Part shown: positions 17,132-27,681 of the stretch, piece by piece
Layout: each line of letters starts with the position of its first letter
How positions within the stretch are numbered: the stretch's first letter is position 1
Origin: Alphaproteobacteria bacterium
GTDB lineage: Bacteria; Pseudomonadota; Alphaproteobacteria; Rhizobiales; Xanthobacteraceae
Reading direction: 5' to 3'
DNA: 64,000 nucleotides
Assembly (NCBI GenBank): GCA_037200445.1
Contig: JBBCGH010000001.1
Location: 1,674,001-1,738,000, forward strand
The notes under the pieces: generated by a model
What the model was told of the DNA's origin: nothing
The model's database searches: none
Seen by the model: the letters and a program-made list of their open reading frames with translations, nothing else
Program-made: the position numbers and the translations under genes

Positions 17132-18634
17132 ATGATCCTGCGTGCGGTTGCTCTCATTGCCTTCCTTGTGCTGGGGTTGCCGGCCGCGGCGCAAACACTG
17201 CGCATCGGGCTGCAAGCCGATCCCGTGACGCTCGATCCGGCGCAGAGCACGGCGTTCTGGGAACGCGTTGTGATGGCGGCCGTTTGCGACAAGCTGATCG
17301 AGCTTGACCCATCGCTCAATTACGTGCCGCAGCTTGCGACCGCATGGGAGTGGAGCGCCGACAATCTTTCGCTCACGCTCAAGCTGCGCGCTGGCGTCAC
17401 TTTCCATGATGGCGAACCGCTCGATGCCGAGGCGGTGAAGTTCAACGTCGAGCGCTTCAAGACCGCGCCCTATTCGCGCCGGATATCCGAACTGAAGCCC
17501 GTGAAAGCCGTCACCGTGCTCGATCCGCTGATGGTGCGGCTCGACCTCTCCGAGCCCTATGCGCCGCTCTTGGCGCAGCTTGCCGACCGCGCCGGCATGA
17601 TGGTGTCGCCGAGGGCCGCGCGCGAGCTGGATGAGAAGCTGACGACGCGCCCGGTCTGCGCCGGGCCGTACCGGCTGACCGAATGGGTCGCGCAGGACCG
17701 CATCGTGTTCGACAAGTTCGAGCAGTACTGGAACGCAGCGGCGATCACGATCCCGCGCGTGATCTACCTGCCGATTCCGGACGATACGGTGCGCCTCTCG
17801 AACTTGCGCGCCGGCACGTTTCAATTGAGCGAGCGCGTCGCGCCGAGCGATTTGGCGACCGTGCGCGGCGATGCGCGGCTCAAACTCTACGAGAGCGCCT
17901 CGATGGGCTACCGTGTGCTCTCGATCAACACCAACAAGGGTGAGGCCGCGAAGGCGCCGCTCGGGGCGAGTGCGAAGCTGCGCGAGGCGTTCGAAGCTTC
18001 GCTCGACCGCGCGGTGATCAACCAGGTCGCCTTCGACGGCGCGTTCATTCCGAGCAACCAGCCGGAGGCGCCGGGCACGCCGTTCTACGCGAAGGATTTT
18101 CCCGTGCCGCCGCGCGATCTGGCGCGCGCCAAGGCGCTGGTGGCGGAGCACGGAGCAGGGCGCGTGCCGGTCAATCTGCTGATCGGGGCCGACCCGCTCG
18201 ACAGTCGCGTCGCGCAGATCACCCAGGCGATGGCGGGCGAGGCCGGCTTCGACGTGAAGATCACCGTGACTGAGGCCGCAACGCTCTTGAGCCGTATCAA
18301 CGCCGGCACCTACGAGGTGGCGCTGTTGATCTGGAGTGGGCGCGCCGACCCGGACGCGAACGTGTCGATCTGGATCGCGTGCGACGGCTTCGTGAACTTT
18401 GGCAAGTACTGCGATCCCCAAGTCGACGACCTGCTGCGCCGCGCGCGCCAGTCGACCGAGCGCGCCGAGCGTGCGCGGCTCTATGCGCAGGCCGCCGCAA
18501 TCTATCTACCGGCGCGGCCTTATCTCTTTCTCTACCATCTGAAATGGTTCTGGGGCGCGAGCGCGAAGCTCTCCGGTGTCGTGCCGCATCCGGACGGCAT
18601 CATCCGCCTGCAGGGACTGCGGCTAAATCCGTAG
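17132..18634 (+). CDS. ABC transporter periplasmic substrate-binding protein, family 5
   Basis: A 500-residue periplasmic binding protein of the peptide/nickel/opine group (SBP_bac_5). A signal peptide (about residues 1-21, ending AAAQ) is followed by LRIGLQADPVTLDPAQS, LATAWEWSADNLSLTLKLRAGVTFHDGEPLDAEAVKFN (cited here as residues about 66-103) and the LREAFEASLDRAVI segment, all standard for the family. No permease or ATPase genes are adjacent, so it either serves a transporter encoded elsewhere or works alone. The stop codon TAG at 18632-18634 lies within a palindromic repeat. Confidence 0.9.
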   Translation: MILRAVALIAFLVLGLPAAAQTLRIGLQADPVTLDPAQSTAFWERVVMAAVCDKLIELDPSLNYVPQLATAWEWSADNLSLTLKLRAGVTFHDGEPLDAEAVKFNVERFKTAPYSRRISELKPVKAVTVLDPLMVRLDLSEPYAPLLAQLADRAGMMVSPRAARELDEKLTTRPVCAGPYRLTEWVAQDRIVFDKFEQYWNAAAITIPRVIYLPIPDDTVRLSNLRAGTFQLSERVAPSDLATVRGDARLKLYESASMGYRVLSINTNKGEAAKAPLGASAKLREAFEASLDRAVINQVAFDGAFIPSNQPEAPGTPFYAKDFPVPPRDLARAKALVAEHGAGRVPVNLLIGADPLDSRVAQITQAMAGEAGFDVKITVTEAATLLSRINAGTYEVALLIWSGRADPDANVSIWIACDGFVNFGKYCDPQVDDLLRRARQSTERAERARLYAQAAAIYLPARPYLFLYHLKWFWGASAKLSGVVPHPDGIIRLQGLRLNP

Positions 18635-18699
18635 CCCGGATGAAGCGCAGCGCAATCCGGGGCGGCTGTCCCGCATTCCGCTTCGCTTCATGCGGGCTA
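18632..18699. repeat. TAGCCCGGATGAAGCG-type palindromic repeat
   Basis: Long imperfect inverted repeat: TAGCCCGGATGAAGCGCAGC on the left pairs with GCTTCGCTTCATGCGGGCTA on the right. It starts exactly with the stop codon of the binding-protein gene and ends 30 bases before the RidA start. This element type is common in Bradyrhizobiaceae. No other copy of this subtype is seen in the window. Confidence 0.7.
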
Positions 18700-18728
18700 G
18701 AATGAACATTCAAACCGGGAGAACGTCC

Positions 18729-19136
18729 ATGTCGACCGTCCGCCGTCACAATCCGCCCGCCGTGCATCCGCCGCTCGGCAAGTATCACCATGCGACCGTG
18801 CATCCGCTCGGCAACGGGCTGAAGCGGCTCGTGATGGCGGGTCAGGTCGGCATCAGGCCGGACGGCACGCTCGCGGGCGATCTCGGCGCGCAGATCGAGC
18901 AGGCCTACGACAATCTGCTTTGCGTTCTGGCGTCGGAAGGGATGGGGCCGGGCGATCTCGTGAAGATCACCTACTTCACCACCGACAAGTCGCCGGAGGC
19001 GCTGAAATTGTCGCGTGAAATTCGGGCGCGAAAACTCGGCGACGCCAATCCGTCGTCGACCTATCTGGTGATCGCCGGGCTCGCCGGGCCCGAGCTGAAG
19101 GTAGAGATCGAGGGCGAGGCGGTCGCGGCCGGCTGA
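18729..19136 (+). CDS. RidA family (YjgF/YER057c/UK114) protein
   Basis: A 135-residue Rid-family protein. Core RidA enzymes hydrolyse reactive enamines/imines from PLP enzymes. Family landmarks are visible: GQVGIRPDGTLAGDL, QIEQAYDNLLCVLASEGMG, LVKITYFTTD and the closing PELKVEIEGEAVA. The active-site arginine of canonical RidA, normally in an RxxxV segment before VE(I)E, is not obvious here (STYLVIAGLAGPELKVEIE), so it may belong to a non-archetypal Rid subgroup. The ATG at 18729 is preceded by GGGAGAACG. It overlaps the convergent SRPBCC frame. Confidence 0.85.
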   Translation: MSTVRRHNPPAVHPPLGKYHHATVHPLGNGLKRLVMAGQVGIRPDGTLAGDLGAQIEQAYDNLLCVLASEGMGPGDLVKITYFTTDKSPEALKLSREIRARKLGDANPSSTYLVIAGLAGPELKVEIEGEAVAAG

Positions 19137-19591
19137 GCAGCACTCCTACCCGGCTCCAGCGCTCGCCGCAGCGAGCCGAGCCACTTGGCGAAGGCGTGGC
19201 TGAGAAAATCGCGCAGTGCGTCGCGGCGGTCTGCGTCGCTCTCGAATATCGCCGTCCATTCGACAAACGCGCCGTCGCCATCGACGATCGGCGTGACGCG
19301 GATCGTTGCCTGAAAGTCCTGCAGGCCGGGCAGGTACGCGGGCGGCGCGCCGGCGAACCCATAGGTCTGGGTGCGTTCGGCATCGGACAACGCAAGCAGC
19401 CGCTGCCGGATGCGATTGCCCTGGTAGAGCACGTCGCGCACCGCGCCGACGCAGTCTCCGCTTTTTCCATCCTCGATGCGGCTTTCGCCCGCGCCATCGA
19501 CCCAGACCGGATAGTTGTTGAAGTCGCGGATCAGGTTCCAGACCGCGTCCGCTGGCTGGGCGAATACTGTGCTGTAAGCGGCTGTCGCCAT
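19061..19591 (-). CDS. SRPBCC (START/Bet v1-like) family protein
   Basis: A 176-residue frame. Residues 1-140 match the polyketide cyclase 2/SRPBCC ligand-binding fold: YSTVFAQPADAVWNLIRDFNNYPVW, GAVRDVLYQGNRIRQRLLALSD, YLPGLQDFQATIRVTPI and EWTAIFESD. The last 35 residues overlap the convergent RidA gene by 76 bases and are alanine-rich without similarity. A one-base change near 19150 would end the protein after RALEPG at a TAG, so the true end may be earlier. Function is unknown; such proteins bind or cyclise hydrophobic small molecules. Confidence 0.65.
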   Translation of the reverse strand: MATAAYSTVFAQPADAVWNLIRDFNNYPVWVDGAGESRIEDGKSGDCVGAVRDVLYQGNRIRQRLLALSDAERTQTYGFAGAPPAYLPGLQDFQATIRVTPIVDGDGAFVEWTAIFESDADRRDALRDFLSHAFAKWLGSLRRALEPGRSAAQPAATASPSISTFSSGPASPAITR

Positions 19592-19703
19592 CGGCCTCGC
19601 TCCTGTTCTCGAACCTTGTCCGCATATGGCGGCGGCTGCACCGCGCAGACACCCGATTTCGGATTCGGAACCGCTGCTCGCAGTGCGAGCCGGGGAGGAC
19701 CCG

Positions 19704-21225
19704 CTACGGCCGCGGCGGCACGATGGCGAAGTGCACGCGCACCGGATGCAGGCCGGTGCCGACGAAGGTCTGGCGTGGCAACGAGATGGGCTGCTGCACG
19801 TCGAGGCCCGGATAATCGCGGCGCAGCTGCGCCATCGCGGCAGCATCGAGTTGCCCGTCCTCCCACACGATGACGGCGCCACGCCGCTTGAGCTCGTCGC
19901 GATCGACCCACGGGCTGATCGCCGGATCCGCATGCACGATCACGCGCGGTCTGTCGGGCGAATAGACCGCGATGTTGTTGGTGGCGAATTCGCCGCCGCC
20001 GACAAAGGGGAGGGGGGTTGAAAACTTCGCATGCCAGCGCTGCGTGACTTCGTCGGCAAGCTGCTGGCCGGGAAACTGTGTCGCCTTGGGGCGATCGCGC
20101 AACGCCGGTTCGAGCGCTTCGACCGCCACATAGGCGAGCGGCATTGCGAGGAACACGACGGCAAAGCCACCCGCGAAACGCCGCACTTGGGCGTCGGTGC
20201 CGACCGGCCCGAACCAGGCGATCGCGGCGAGCGGCGCGAACGACCAGAGCGGATAACCCCACATCGCGACCGGCAGCCGTGCGGCAAAAAGCGCGGCCGC
20301 GGTGGTCACCAGGAACGGGCCGAGCGCCAGCATCGCGAGGTAGCGCCGCGCGAAGGCAGCATCCTCGTCGGCTGCGGATTGAGGCCGCGCGCCGATGAGC
20401 GCCAGCGCGATCAGGCCGATCGCCGGTGCGATGAAGAAGAGCTGGCTCAGCGTCCACTGCAGCGGATAGGTGAACACGTGGTACCAGTGCGTGGCGATCT
20501 TGGCGCGCGCATCGACGTAGCGCAGCGGCATGAAGCCGGTTTCGATCAGCCAGTTCACATTCGGCGCGATCACCACCAGGAACGCGAGCGCCATCAGCCA
20601 GGGACCGGGTGGTGGCGAGCTTTCGTCGCGCCACGGGATCGAACAGCATGAACAGCCCGACGCTGCCGGCCAACGCGAAGGCCGCGTATTTCGACCAGAA
20701 GCACAGCGCGAGCGACGCGCCGGCGAGGAGCCAATACCGCGCGCGGCCGAGCACGAGCGCCCGATAGAGGAACAGCCCGGTCATCGCCCAGAACGGCAGC
20801 TGCATCTGGTCGTGCGCGAATTTCGGCACCGAGAAATTGAAGAAGTGGATGCCCTCGAGCGCCAGCACGGCGATCAGCGACTGGAAGCCACCGGCGATGT
20901 CGCGGCCGAGCAGCCACACGACATACATGCAGACGGCGGCCGAAAGCGGCCCGAGGATGTAGACCGCGTGCACGTCGCCGGAGAGGCGGTAGACGACGTC
21001 AGCCAGCCACCACGGCAGCGGCGGATGCTTCCAGTAGCCGAGCTGCCATTCGCGCCCGAGCGCCAGGTCCTCGACCAGGTCGAGCTGGAGATTGTGCGAG
21101 AGGAGCGCCGGCAGCGCGGTCCAGATGACGACGTGCAGCACCAGCACGACCGCAAGGCAGGTCCCCGGCGCGCGGCGCGCGTGGTCGATGAGCGAAGGCC
21201 GCAGCGGGGCGGCGACGTCGGTCAT
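19704..21225 (-). CDS. GT39-like membrane glycosyltransferase (ArnT/RgtA type), one frame break
   Basis: About 505 residues. The N-terminal half has HNLQLDLVEDLALGREWQLGYWKHPPLPWW (first periplasmic loop; residues about 44-73), which carries the acidic residues used for catalysis in PMT/ArnT-fold enzymes, and 8-12 hydrophobic helices follow. Enzymes of this fold move a sugar from a polyprenyl-phosphate donor to lipid A, oligosaccharide or protein on the periplasmic side. The frame breaks near 20600 (LATTRS in one frame, then MALAFLVVIAPNVNW in another). The C-terminal domain (KFSTPLPFVGGGEFATNN) is periplasmic. A GT2 gene that could make the donor is divergent, 107 bases away. Confidence 0.8.
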
Positions 21226-21332
21226 GCCTGCTCCGTTGTACCCGGCAAGGGGATCGGCCTAGATTGCGTCGCCGCAACAATGAGAAACCGGGCAGCGCCT
21301 GCCGTCAACCTAAGAAAGATTACCGATAGGTC

Positions 21333-22275
21333 ATGGGGGGACCCGACATCTCGATCGTGCTGCCGGCCCACAACGAGGCCGGCAACATCTCGGCCATCGC
21401 GGCCGCGATTCGCGCAGGCGATGGCGCTCGCCGGTTCCTATGAGATCGTGTTCGTCGACGACGGATCGACCGACGGAACGCTTCCCGCGATCCGTTCCGC
21501 CGCGCGCGATCCCGCGATCCGCTACGCCTCGTTCACCCGCAACTTTGGCCACCAGGCGGCGCTGCGCGCCGGCCTGCGCCATGCGCGCGGGCGCGCCGTC
21601 ATCGTGATGGACGCCGATTTCGAGCATCCGCCGGAACTGATCCCGAAGCTCATCGCGGCCTGGAAGGGCGGCGCCAAGATCGTCGCAACCCGGCGCGACG
21701 ACGAGGGCGTGGCGGCGCCAAAGCGGCTCTCCTCGCAGCTCTACTATCGGTTCCTCGATGCGATCGGCGACGTGCGCATCGAACCGGGCAGCGCCGACTA
21801 CATGCTGCTCGATCGCGCGGTCGTCGATATCGTCAACGGCATGGAAGACCAGGACATCTTCCTGCGCGGGCTCATCCGCTGGCTCGGCTTCCCGCTCGTG
21901 ACCATTCCGTACGCGCGCGGCACGCGCCGGAGCGGCGAGACCAAATTCTCGGCGGCCCGCATGGTGGAGCTTGCGCTCTCCGGCATCGCGACGCACAGCC
22001 TGCGGCCGCTGCGCTTCGCGATCTGGCTCGCGCTCGGCTTCGCGCTGTTGAGCCTGTTGTTCATCGTCTATGCGATCGTGAGCTTCCTGTTCGTGCAGCA
22101 TACGGTCGCGGGCTGGTCTTCGCTGATCGCCGTAATCGCGATTCTCGGCGCCGCGCAGCTGCTTGTGCTCGGCATCGTCGGCGAATATGTCGGGCGCATC
22201 CTGCGCGAGACGATGCGCCGCCCGAGCTACATCGTGGCGGAGACGGAAGGCACGCCGGGCAAGCCGCCGGCATAG
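21333..22275 (+). CDS. GT2 polyprenyl-phosphate glycosyltransferase (ArnC/DPMS-like), one frame break
   Basis: About 314 residues. The GT2 catalytic domain starts ISIVLPAHNEAGNI, then EIVFVDDGSTDGT, VIVMDADFEHPPE (DxD-type metal site) and ADYMLLDRAVVD; two C-terminal membrane helices follow (residues about 230-290), ending GEYVGRILRET. This layout is that of enzymes loading a sugar onto undecaprenyl or dolichyl phosphate. The frame breaks near 21414 (AAAIRAGD in one frame, continuing as AMALAGSYEIVF). The start ATG at 21333 runs into a G6 tract. It is divergent from a GT39-like gene, whose donor it may supply. Confidence 0.82.
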
Positions 22276-22277
22276 CC

Positions 22278-24060
22278 ATGACGCGAAACTGGCTCGTCCT
22301 TGCGCTATTCGCGTTCGCGTTGCAGCCCGCGCAAGCGCAGGTGCGGAGCGGCTACGCGCTCTCGGCCGAAACCTGCGGCGGCTTCCCGAAGTTGCGCATC
22401 ACCATGCAGCCGGGCTTCTGCGCCGGACTGGTGGCTGCGACGGACGACGGGCTCGTTTTTTCCGCGCACGCTGGTGCAGGTCCCGGACACGCGTTTCTTC
22501 GTCGTGGCCGACATGGGCGGCTGGGACCCGCAGAAAGGCCGCTTGCTGCTGCTCGACCCGGCCGCGCCCGAGCGCGCGCGCCTCAAGGTGCTGCTGCGCT
22601 CCCTCGACGTCCCGCATGGGCTCGCCGTCGGCATCGACCGGCACATCTACGCGAGCGTCATCGACAAGATTTTCCGCTTCGATCCGCTCGCCGCTGATCC
22701 GGCCGCGACGGTTGAAACGATTGTGCAAGGACTGCCCGGCTTCAAGCCGAAGCTCTCCGACGGCACGGTGCTGCCGCGCAACCTGCATCCGCTCAAGCAT
22801 TTCGTGTTCGACCGCTTGGGCCGGTTGTTCGTCAACATCGGCGCGCCGAGCGATGCCTGCGCGACGACCAAAGCCGAGACCAAGCCCTGTGCGGCAGGCG
22901 AGGGCGCTTCGCCGCTGGCATCGGTCTGGATGTTCACGCCGCCCACGGGTGGCGTCTTTCCGGCGCTCAAGCCTACGGACGCCAACCCGCCGCACGAGGT
23001 TTTCGCGCGTGGTTTGCGCAACTCGATGGCGCTTGCGGTGTCTCCGAGTTTTCCCGATGAGGGCTTCGTCCTGCAAGGCGAGAACGCACGCGACCTGCCC
23101 GAAGCCAACCGCCCGAACGAGGAGCTGAATTCGCTCGAACGCGGCAAGCACTATGGCTGGCCCTATTGCTACGACCTGACGACGGTGAGCGCCGAGTATG
23201 CGGCGTTCCTGAAGAAAGCTGGGCCGTATCGCGACCTCTGCAACAACGCGGCGCTCTATCGTTCGCCGCATTCGCTGATGCCGCCGCACGGCGCGCCGCT
23301 TGGCATGCTCTATTACGGTGGCGAGAAATTCCGCGCGCTCAAGGGCAAGCTCATCGTGTCGCTGCACGGCTATCGCCCGACCGGCAGCCGCCTCATTGTC
23401 TTAGACACCAGCTTAGGTGGCTTGCCGAAGGTCGAGCCGCCGCCAGTGCGCTACAACGTGAGCTGCGCCGCCAGCGAGGTGTTTGCCGAGAACGGCAAGC
23501 CGGTGCCGACCGCGCCTTACGCCGAGCTTGTCTCCGGCTGGTACAAGGTTGCCGGTGTGCGCCCGCAAGGCGCGCCGGTCGGGCTCACGGTCGCGGCGGA
23601 CGGCGCGATTTGGCTCGCCGAGGACAAGAACCAGACCGTTATCCGCATCGACGCGGAGCCCGAGTCCGCCGCGGTCGGCGCTCTTTCCTGCGGCGGGCGT
23701 ACTGCGGCACGGATCGCGCAGCTCGTCGACACGATGATGAAGAGCCCGGAGCAGCGCCGGAGCTTCGGCCAGGTGCGCGAGCAGCTGATCGAGCGGCATT
23801 GCGCCGGTTGTCATTCCGACTTCGGCCTCAAGCCCGGCATGGGCAACGCGCAGAAGGAACAGACAGCGCTGCGTTTCATCCTCGCGCAGGAGAGCTGGAT
23901 CTTCCCCGGCAATCCGGACGGCGGGCGGCTGCATGCGCGCGTCTGGGGCACTGGCGCCGAAAAGATCATGCCAGCCGATGGGCGGCAGCTTCTGAACGAT
24001 CCGGCCTATCGGGCGTTGCTCACCACGCTGGATGAGTTTGTCCGTAAGCTGGGTCAATGA
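22278..24060 (+). CDS. Secreted beta-propeller dehydrogenase with C-terminal cytochrome c motif (one frame break)
   Basis: About 593 residues. A signal peptide (residues 1-20) precedes a sorbosone dehydrogenase/PQQ-sugar dehydrogenase-like propeller (FVVADMGGWDPQKGRLLLL, LDVPHGLAVG, HPLKHFVFDRLGRLFVNIGAPSD, GKHYGWPYCYD, GSRLIVLD). Near the end is one heme c motif, HCAGCH (about 23796-23813), so electrons could pass to the respiratory chain. The frame breaks at a T6 run near 22453; with five Ts the protein reads GLVFPRTLVQV without interruption. It starts 2 bases after the GT2 stop and overlaps the next gene, so the three form an operon. Substrate unknown. Confidence 0.8.
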
Positions 24061-24972
24061 TGCGGTGGCTGTTCGTCTTGCTGCTGGCCGCGACGCCGGC
24101 TCTGGCCGAGCCGTTGTTCGAGGCGCGGCAGCTCACGCCGGCGGGTGAGTATACCTTCGGCATCGAAGGGCCGGCGGTCGATGCGAATGGCGATCTCTAT
24201 GTCGCGAACTTCCAGCGTCCGGGCACTGTGGGAAAGCTCAGAGCCGGCGCGGCGCGATCGGACTTGTTCGCGATCCTGCCGGAGGGCAGCACCGGCGTAT
24301 CGACACGTGTTGGTCCTGACCGGCGTCTCTATCTGGCGGACTACAGACGGCACAATATTTTCGTCTTTGCGCAGGGTGACCCGACGCCGCGCGTCTACTT
24401 CCGCTCCGACGCATTCAACCAGCCGAACGACATGACGTTTACGCGCGACGGCACCCTGTATGCGAGCGATCCGTTGTTCCGCCGCCGCAGTGGCCAAGTG
24501 TGGCGTATCGCGCCGGGTGGCGCGTCCGGAGCGCCGATGCAGGTTGCGCGCAAGCTCACCACCACCAACGGGAATCGATCTCAGCCCCGACGAGAAGACG
24601 CTCTACGTTGCCGAATCCGCCACGAATGAAATCTGGGCTTACCGGATCGATGGCGACGGGCTGAGCGCGCCACGGCGGGTGAAGAAATTTTCTGATTTCG
24701 AGATCGACGGCATCCGCACCGACATCGACGGCCGCATCTATGTGGCGCGTATCCTCAAGGGCACGATCGAGCTGCTGACGCCGGACGGACGGACCGTGCG
24801 CGAGATTGCGCTCGGTGCCAAGGAGCCGACCAACCTTGCTTTCGGCGGGTCGGACGGCAAGACCGTCTACGTCACGCAGCGCCAGGGCGGCTTCATCGAG
24901 ATGTTTCGCGTAGACCGGCCAGGCCGCGAGTTCTGTCTGCTGCGCGAACCGGCCGATCCGGCGTGCCGGTAA
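24057..24972 (+). CDS. Secreted NHL/SMP-30 gluconolactonase-like propeller protein (one frame break)
   Basis: About 304 residues with a signal peptide (residues 1-17, ending ALAEP) and a six-bladed propeller of the SMP-30/gluconolactonase/LRE type: EGPAVDANGDLYVANF, GPDRRLYLADY, NQPNDMTFTRDGTLYASDP, TNGIDLSPDEKTLYVAES and DGIRTDIDGRIYVARI. These contain the Glu, Asn and Asp metal-ligand positions of the fold. The frame breaks near 24573: removing one A from GGGAATCG restores TNGIDLSPDEKTLY. The start overlaps the upstream stop. Together with the propeller dehydrogenase it may oxidise a sugar and open the resulting lactone. Confidence 0.8.
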
Positions 24973-24986
24973 TTGCGGCAGTCGGC

Positions 24987-25637
24987 CTAAACGATTTCCG
25001 CGTCCTCCATGGCCAGCAATTCAAAGGGCGCCTTGAAGCCCGGCAATGCCATCACGCTTTGAAACCAGCGCTCCACGTTGGTCCAGTGTGCCAGATCGAA
25101 GGCGCATATCTGCGCGAAGGCCACCTCGCCGGCGCAGAACACGTCGGCGATCATGGGCTCGGCGGCGCACAGAAAGTCGCGATGGCCAAGGTGGAGGTCC
25201 AAGGTCGTCAGCGCCGTCTCGGCGCGCCGGCGATGGTAGCCGGCAATCACCGGATCCACATCGATCGGCAGCAGCTTTCGCTGGCCTAGCAGAACCGCGT
25301 AGCAGCCGAATATTGGCGGAAACAGCGCGTCCACGTTCCAGTATAGCCACTCCCGCACCGCCTGGCGGGTCGGCTGATCAGGCCCCTGAAATCGACCAAG
25401 TGTCATGGCGAGATGCTCAACGATGGCGGCCGATTGCAGGTGGACACGCTCGCCATCGAGAAGAACCGGACCTGACCCCAGCGTGAAAGGGCCAGGAATT
25501 CAGGCGTCCTGTGCATTCCCTTCTGGAAGCTCACAGTAGCGGAACGAGAACGGCTCGCCTGACAGACGCAGCATCAGCGCCACCTTGTAGGTTGGGAGCG
25601 AATGCGGGCTGCCGTAGAGCGTGAAACGCCGCGACAT
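24987..25637 (-). CDS. Glutathione S-transferase (two compensating frame breaks)
   Basis: Reading all frames gives one full GST of about 216 residues. The N-terminal thioredoxin-like domain starts at the ATG at 25635-25637 (MSRRFTLYGSPHSLPTYKVA), behind a GGAGGG site. Near 25505 the frame breaks (PEGNAQD, then TPEFLALSRWGQV), and near 25465 it breaks back (PVLLDGERVHLQSAAIVEHLA), with one G too many and one C too few. The C-terminal helical domain runs from about 25406 to 24987 without further breaks (REWLYWNVDALFPPIFGCYA). QSAA is the glutathione-binding segment. The compensating errors argue for sequencing noise rather than decay. It is convergent with the NHL-protein gene. Confidence 0.75.
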
Positions 25638-25732
25638 CTCGCCCTCCATCCAGCGGTGGCTCTGGAAATTGCTGGCGGGTCAGTCTCGCGTCCGCCTCGG
25701 TCGTATCATTGTGCTGGTCGTGAACTCCATTC

Positions 25733-26256
25733 TTGAATCGAGAGGGTGACTATCGATCCGCCAGGGAGCAGGGGCCGCCGTTCCGCGCTTCCCGCCCCGC
25801 AGAGCCGCATGGCTGCCTGGAATGGTGGAGCATCCTGATCCTGCGCGACGCGCTGCATGGCTACACGCGCTCGAGGAATCCGCGAAAGCCTCGGCGTGGC
25901 GCCGAACATCCTGACCACGCGGCTTGCGCGCCTCGTCGAGGACGGCTTTCTCGAAAGGCGGCAATATTCCGGGCATCCGCCGCGCCACGAATACCTGCCG
26001 ACGGAAGCCGCGCGCGACTTCCGCCCCGTTGCTGCTCAGCCTGATGGCCTTCGGCAACAAGCACTTCGCGCCCGAAGGCGCGATGGTCGAGGTCGTCAAC
26101 ACGACGACCGGGAAGCCCGCCGACATCGGCGTGTACGATCGCGCGACCGGCCTGCCGATCGTCGCGCCCGAGTACCGCATGGTGCCGGGGCCTGCCGCGA
26201 ACGCGCGCGTGAAGAAGCGCTATGCGGCCCGCAAGGTCGAGGCAGGCGCCGCATGA
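25733..26256 (+). CDS. HxlR-type winged-helix regulator (several frame breaks)
   Basis: Pieces of one HxlR regulator are spread over three frames: EWWSILILRDALHGYTR, then RESLGVAPNILTTRLARLVEDGFLERRQYSG and PRHEYLPTEA, then LLSLMAFGNKHFAPEG, ending KVEAGAA with a TGA at 26254-26256. HTH and wing are both recognisable. The N-terminus before EWWS, including the usual cysteine, cannot be reconstructed and the start is uncertain. The stop overlaps the ATG of the MATE gene (ATGA), so this is a regulator-pump operon; HxlR proteins often sense redox or electrophilic compounds. Breaks lie near 25865, 26025 and possibly 25800. Confidence 0.65.
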
Positions 26257-27660
26257 ATATGCGTCCCGATATGTCGGGCACGCCGGAGCCGGTCGCAACT
26301 CCCGCAAAGCCGGTGGACCCGCGCACGCGGGCGCTGCTGCACGGGCCGATCCTGCCGACGCTGTTGCGCATGGCCTGGCCGAATGTGCTGGTCATGGGCG
26401 CGCAGGCCGCGACCGGGCTGATCGAGACCTACTGGGTCGGCCACCTCGGCACCGACGCGCTTGCCGGGATGGCGCTCGTCTTTCCCGGCGTGATGCTGAT
26501 GCAGATGATCTCCGGCGGCGCGATGGGCGGCGGGATTTCCTCCGCGATCGCGCGTGCGCTTGGGCGTGGGCGGCGCGACGACGCCGACGCACTGGTCCTG
26601 CATGCGGTGGTGATCAATGTGCTGCTCGGCGCGCTGTTCTCGGCCTGCTGCTCGCCTTCGGGCGGCCGCTCTATCGTGCGATGGCGGCGAGGGCGCTTCG
26701 CTCGAAGCGGCGCTCATCTATTCCAACATCGTGTTCTCGGGCAGCGTCCTGCTCTGGGTGATGAACGGCCTCGCCAGCGTGATCCGCGGCACCGGCAACA
26801 TGCTCATTCCGGCGCTGGTGATCTGCGCCGGCGCGGTGCTGCTGGTGCCGCTCTCGCCGCTGCTCATCTTCGGCCTCGGTCCGGTGCCGACCTTCGGCAT
26901 CGCCGGCGGGGGTATCGCGCTAGTGCTCTTTTACGTTGGCGGTACCACCGTGCTCGGCTGGTACGTGCTGTCGGGCCGCGATCTCGTCCGCTTCAAGCTT
27001 GCGCCGCTGCGCTGGCCGCTCGCGCGCGACATCCTGCGCGTCGGCGCCGTCGCATCCGTCACCTCGGTGCAGACCAACGTGACGATCGCGCTCACCACCG
27101 CGCTGGTTTGGCCTCGCCGCGGGCCCTGCCGCGGTCGCGGGCTTCGGCACCGCGGCGCGGCTCGAGTACCTGCTGGTGCCGCTGGTGTTCGGGCTTGGCG
27201 CGCCGCTGGTGGCGCTGGTCGGCACCAATATCGGCGCGGGAAACCGCGAGCGCGCGCTGCGTATCGCTTGGTCCGGCGCGGCCATCGCCTTCATCCTCAC
27301 CGAGACGATCGGCGTCGCCGCGGCGATCTACCCGCGCGCCTGGCTCACGCTGTTCGGCTCCGATCCCCGCGATGCTGGAAACCGGCGCCGCATACCTGCG
27401 CGCGGTCGGGGCCGTTCTATGGCGTGTTCGGCTTCGGCCTGGCGCTCTATTTCGCCTCGCAAGGCGCCGGCCGTCTGCTCTGGCCGCTCGCCGCCGGCTT
27501 TGCCCGCATGGTGTTCGCGGTCGGCGGCGGCTGGCTCGTGCTGCACACCACCGGCTCGCTGCCGGCGATGTTCATCGTGGTCGGGCTCGCGCTTGCGATC
27601 TACGGCGGCGGGATTGCGCTGTCGGTGTGGCTCGGGGCGTGGTTTCCGCGCCGCGCGTGA
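26253..27660 (+). CDS. MATE family efflux transporter (about five frame breaks)
   Basis: About 468 residues when pieced together. The N-terminal part (ILPTLLRMAWPNVLVMGAQAATGLIETYWVGHLG, cited as residues about 30-63; MALVFPGVMLMQMISGGAMGGGISSAIARALG) and later parts (WVMNGLASVIRGTGNM, VASVTSVQTNVTIALTTAL, VPLVFGLGAPLVALVGTNIGAGNRERA, LYFASQGAGRLLWPL) match MATE pumps, which export drugs or metabolites using H+ or Na+. Breaks lie near 26640, 26690, 27108, 27367 and 27410. Twelve helices can be accounted for. It shares an ATGA overlap with the HxlR regulator. Given how many breaks compensate, I favour consensus error over a dead gene, but either is possible. Confidence 0.7.
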
Positions 27661-27681
27661 CCGCGCGACGCGGGTTCCCGG

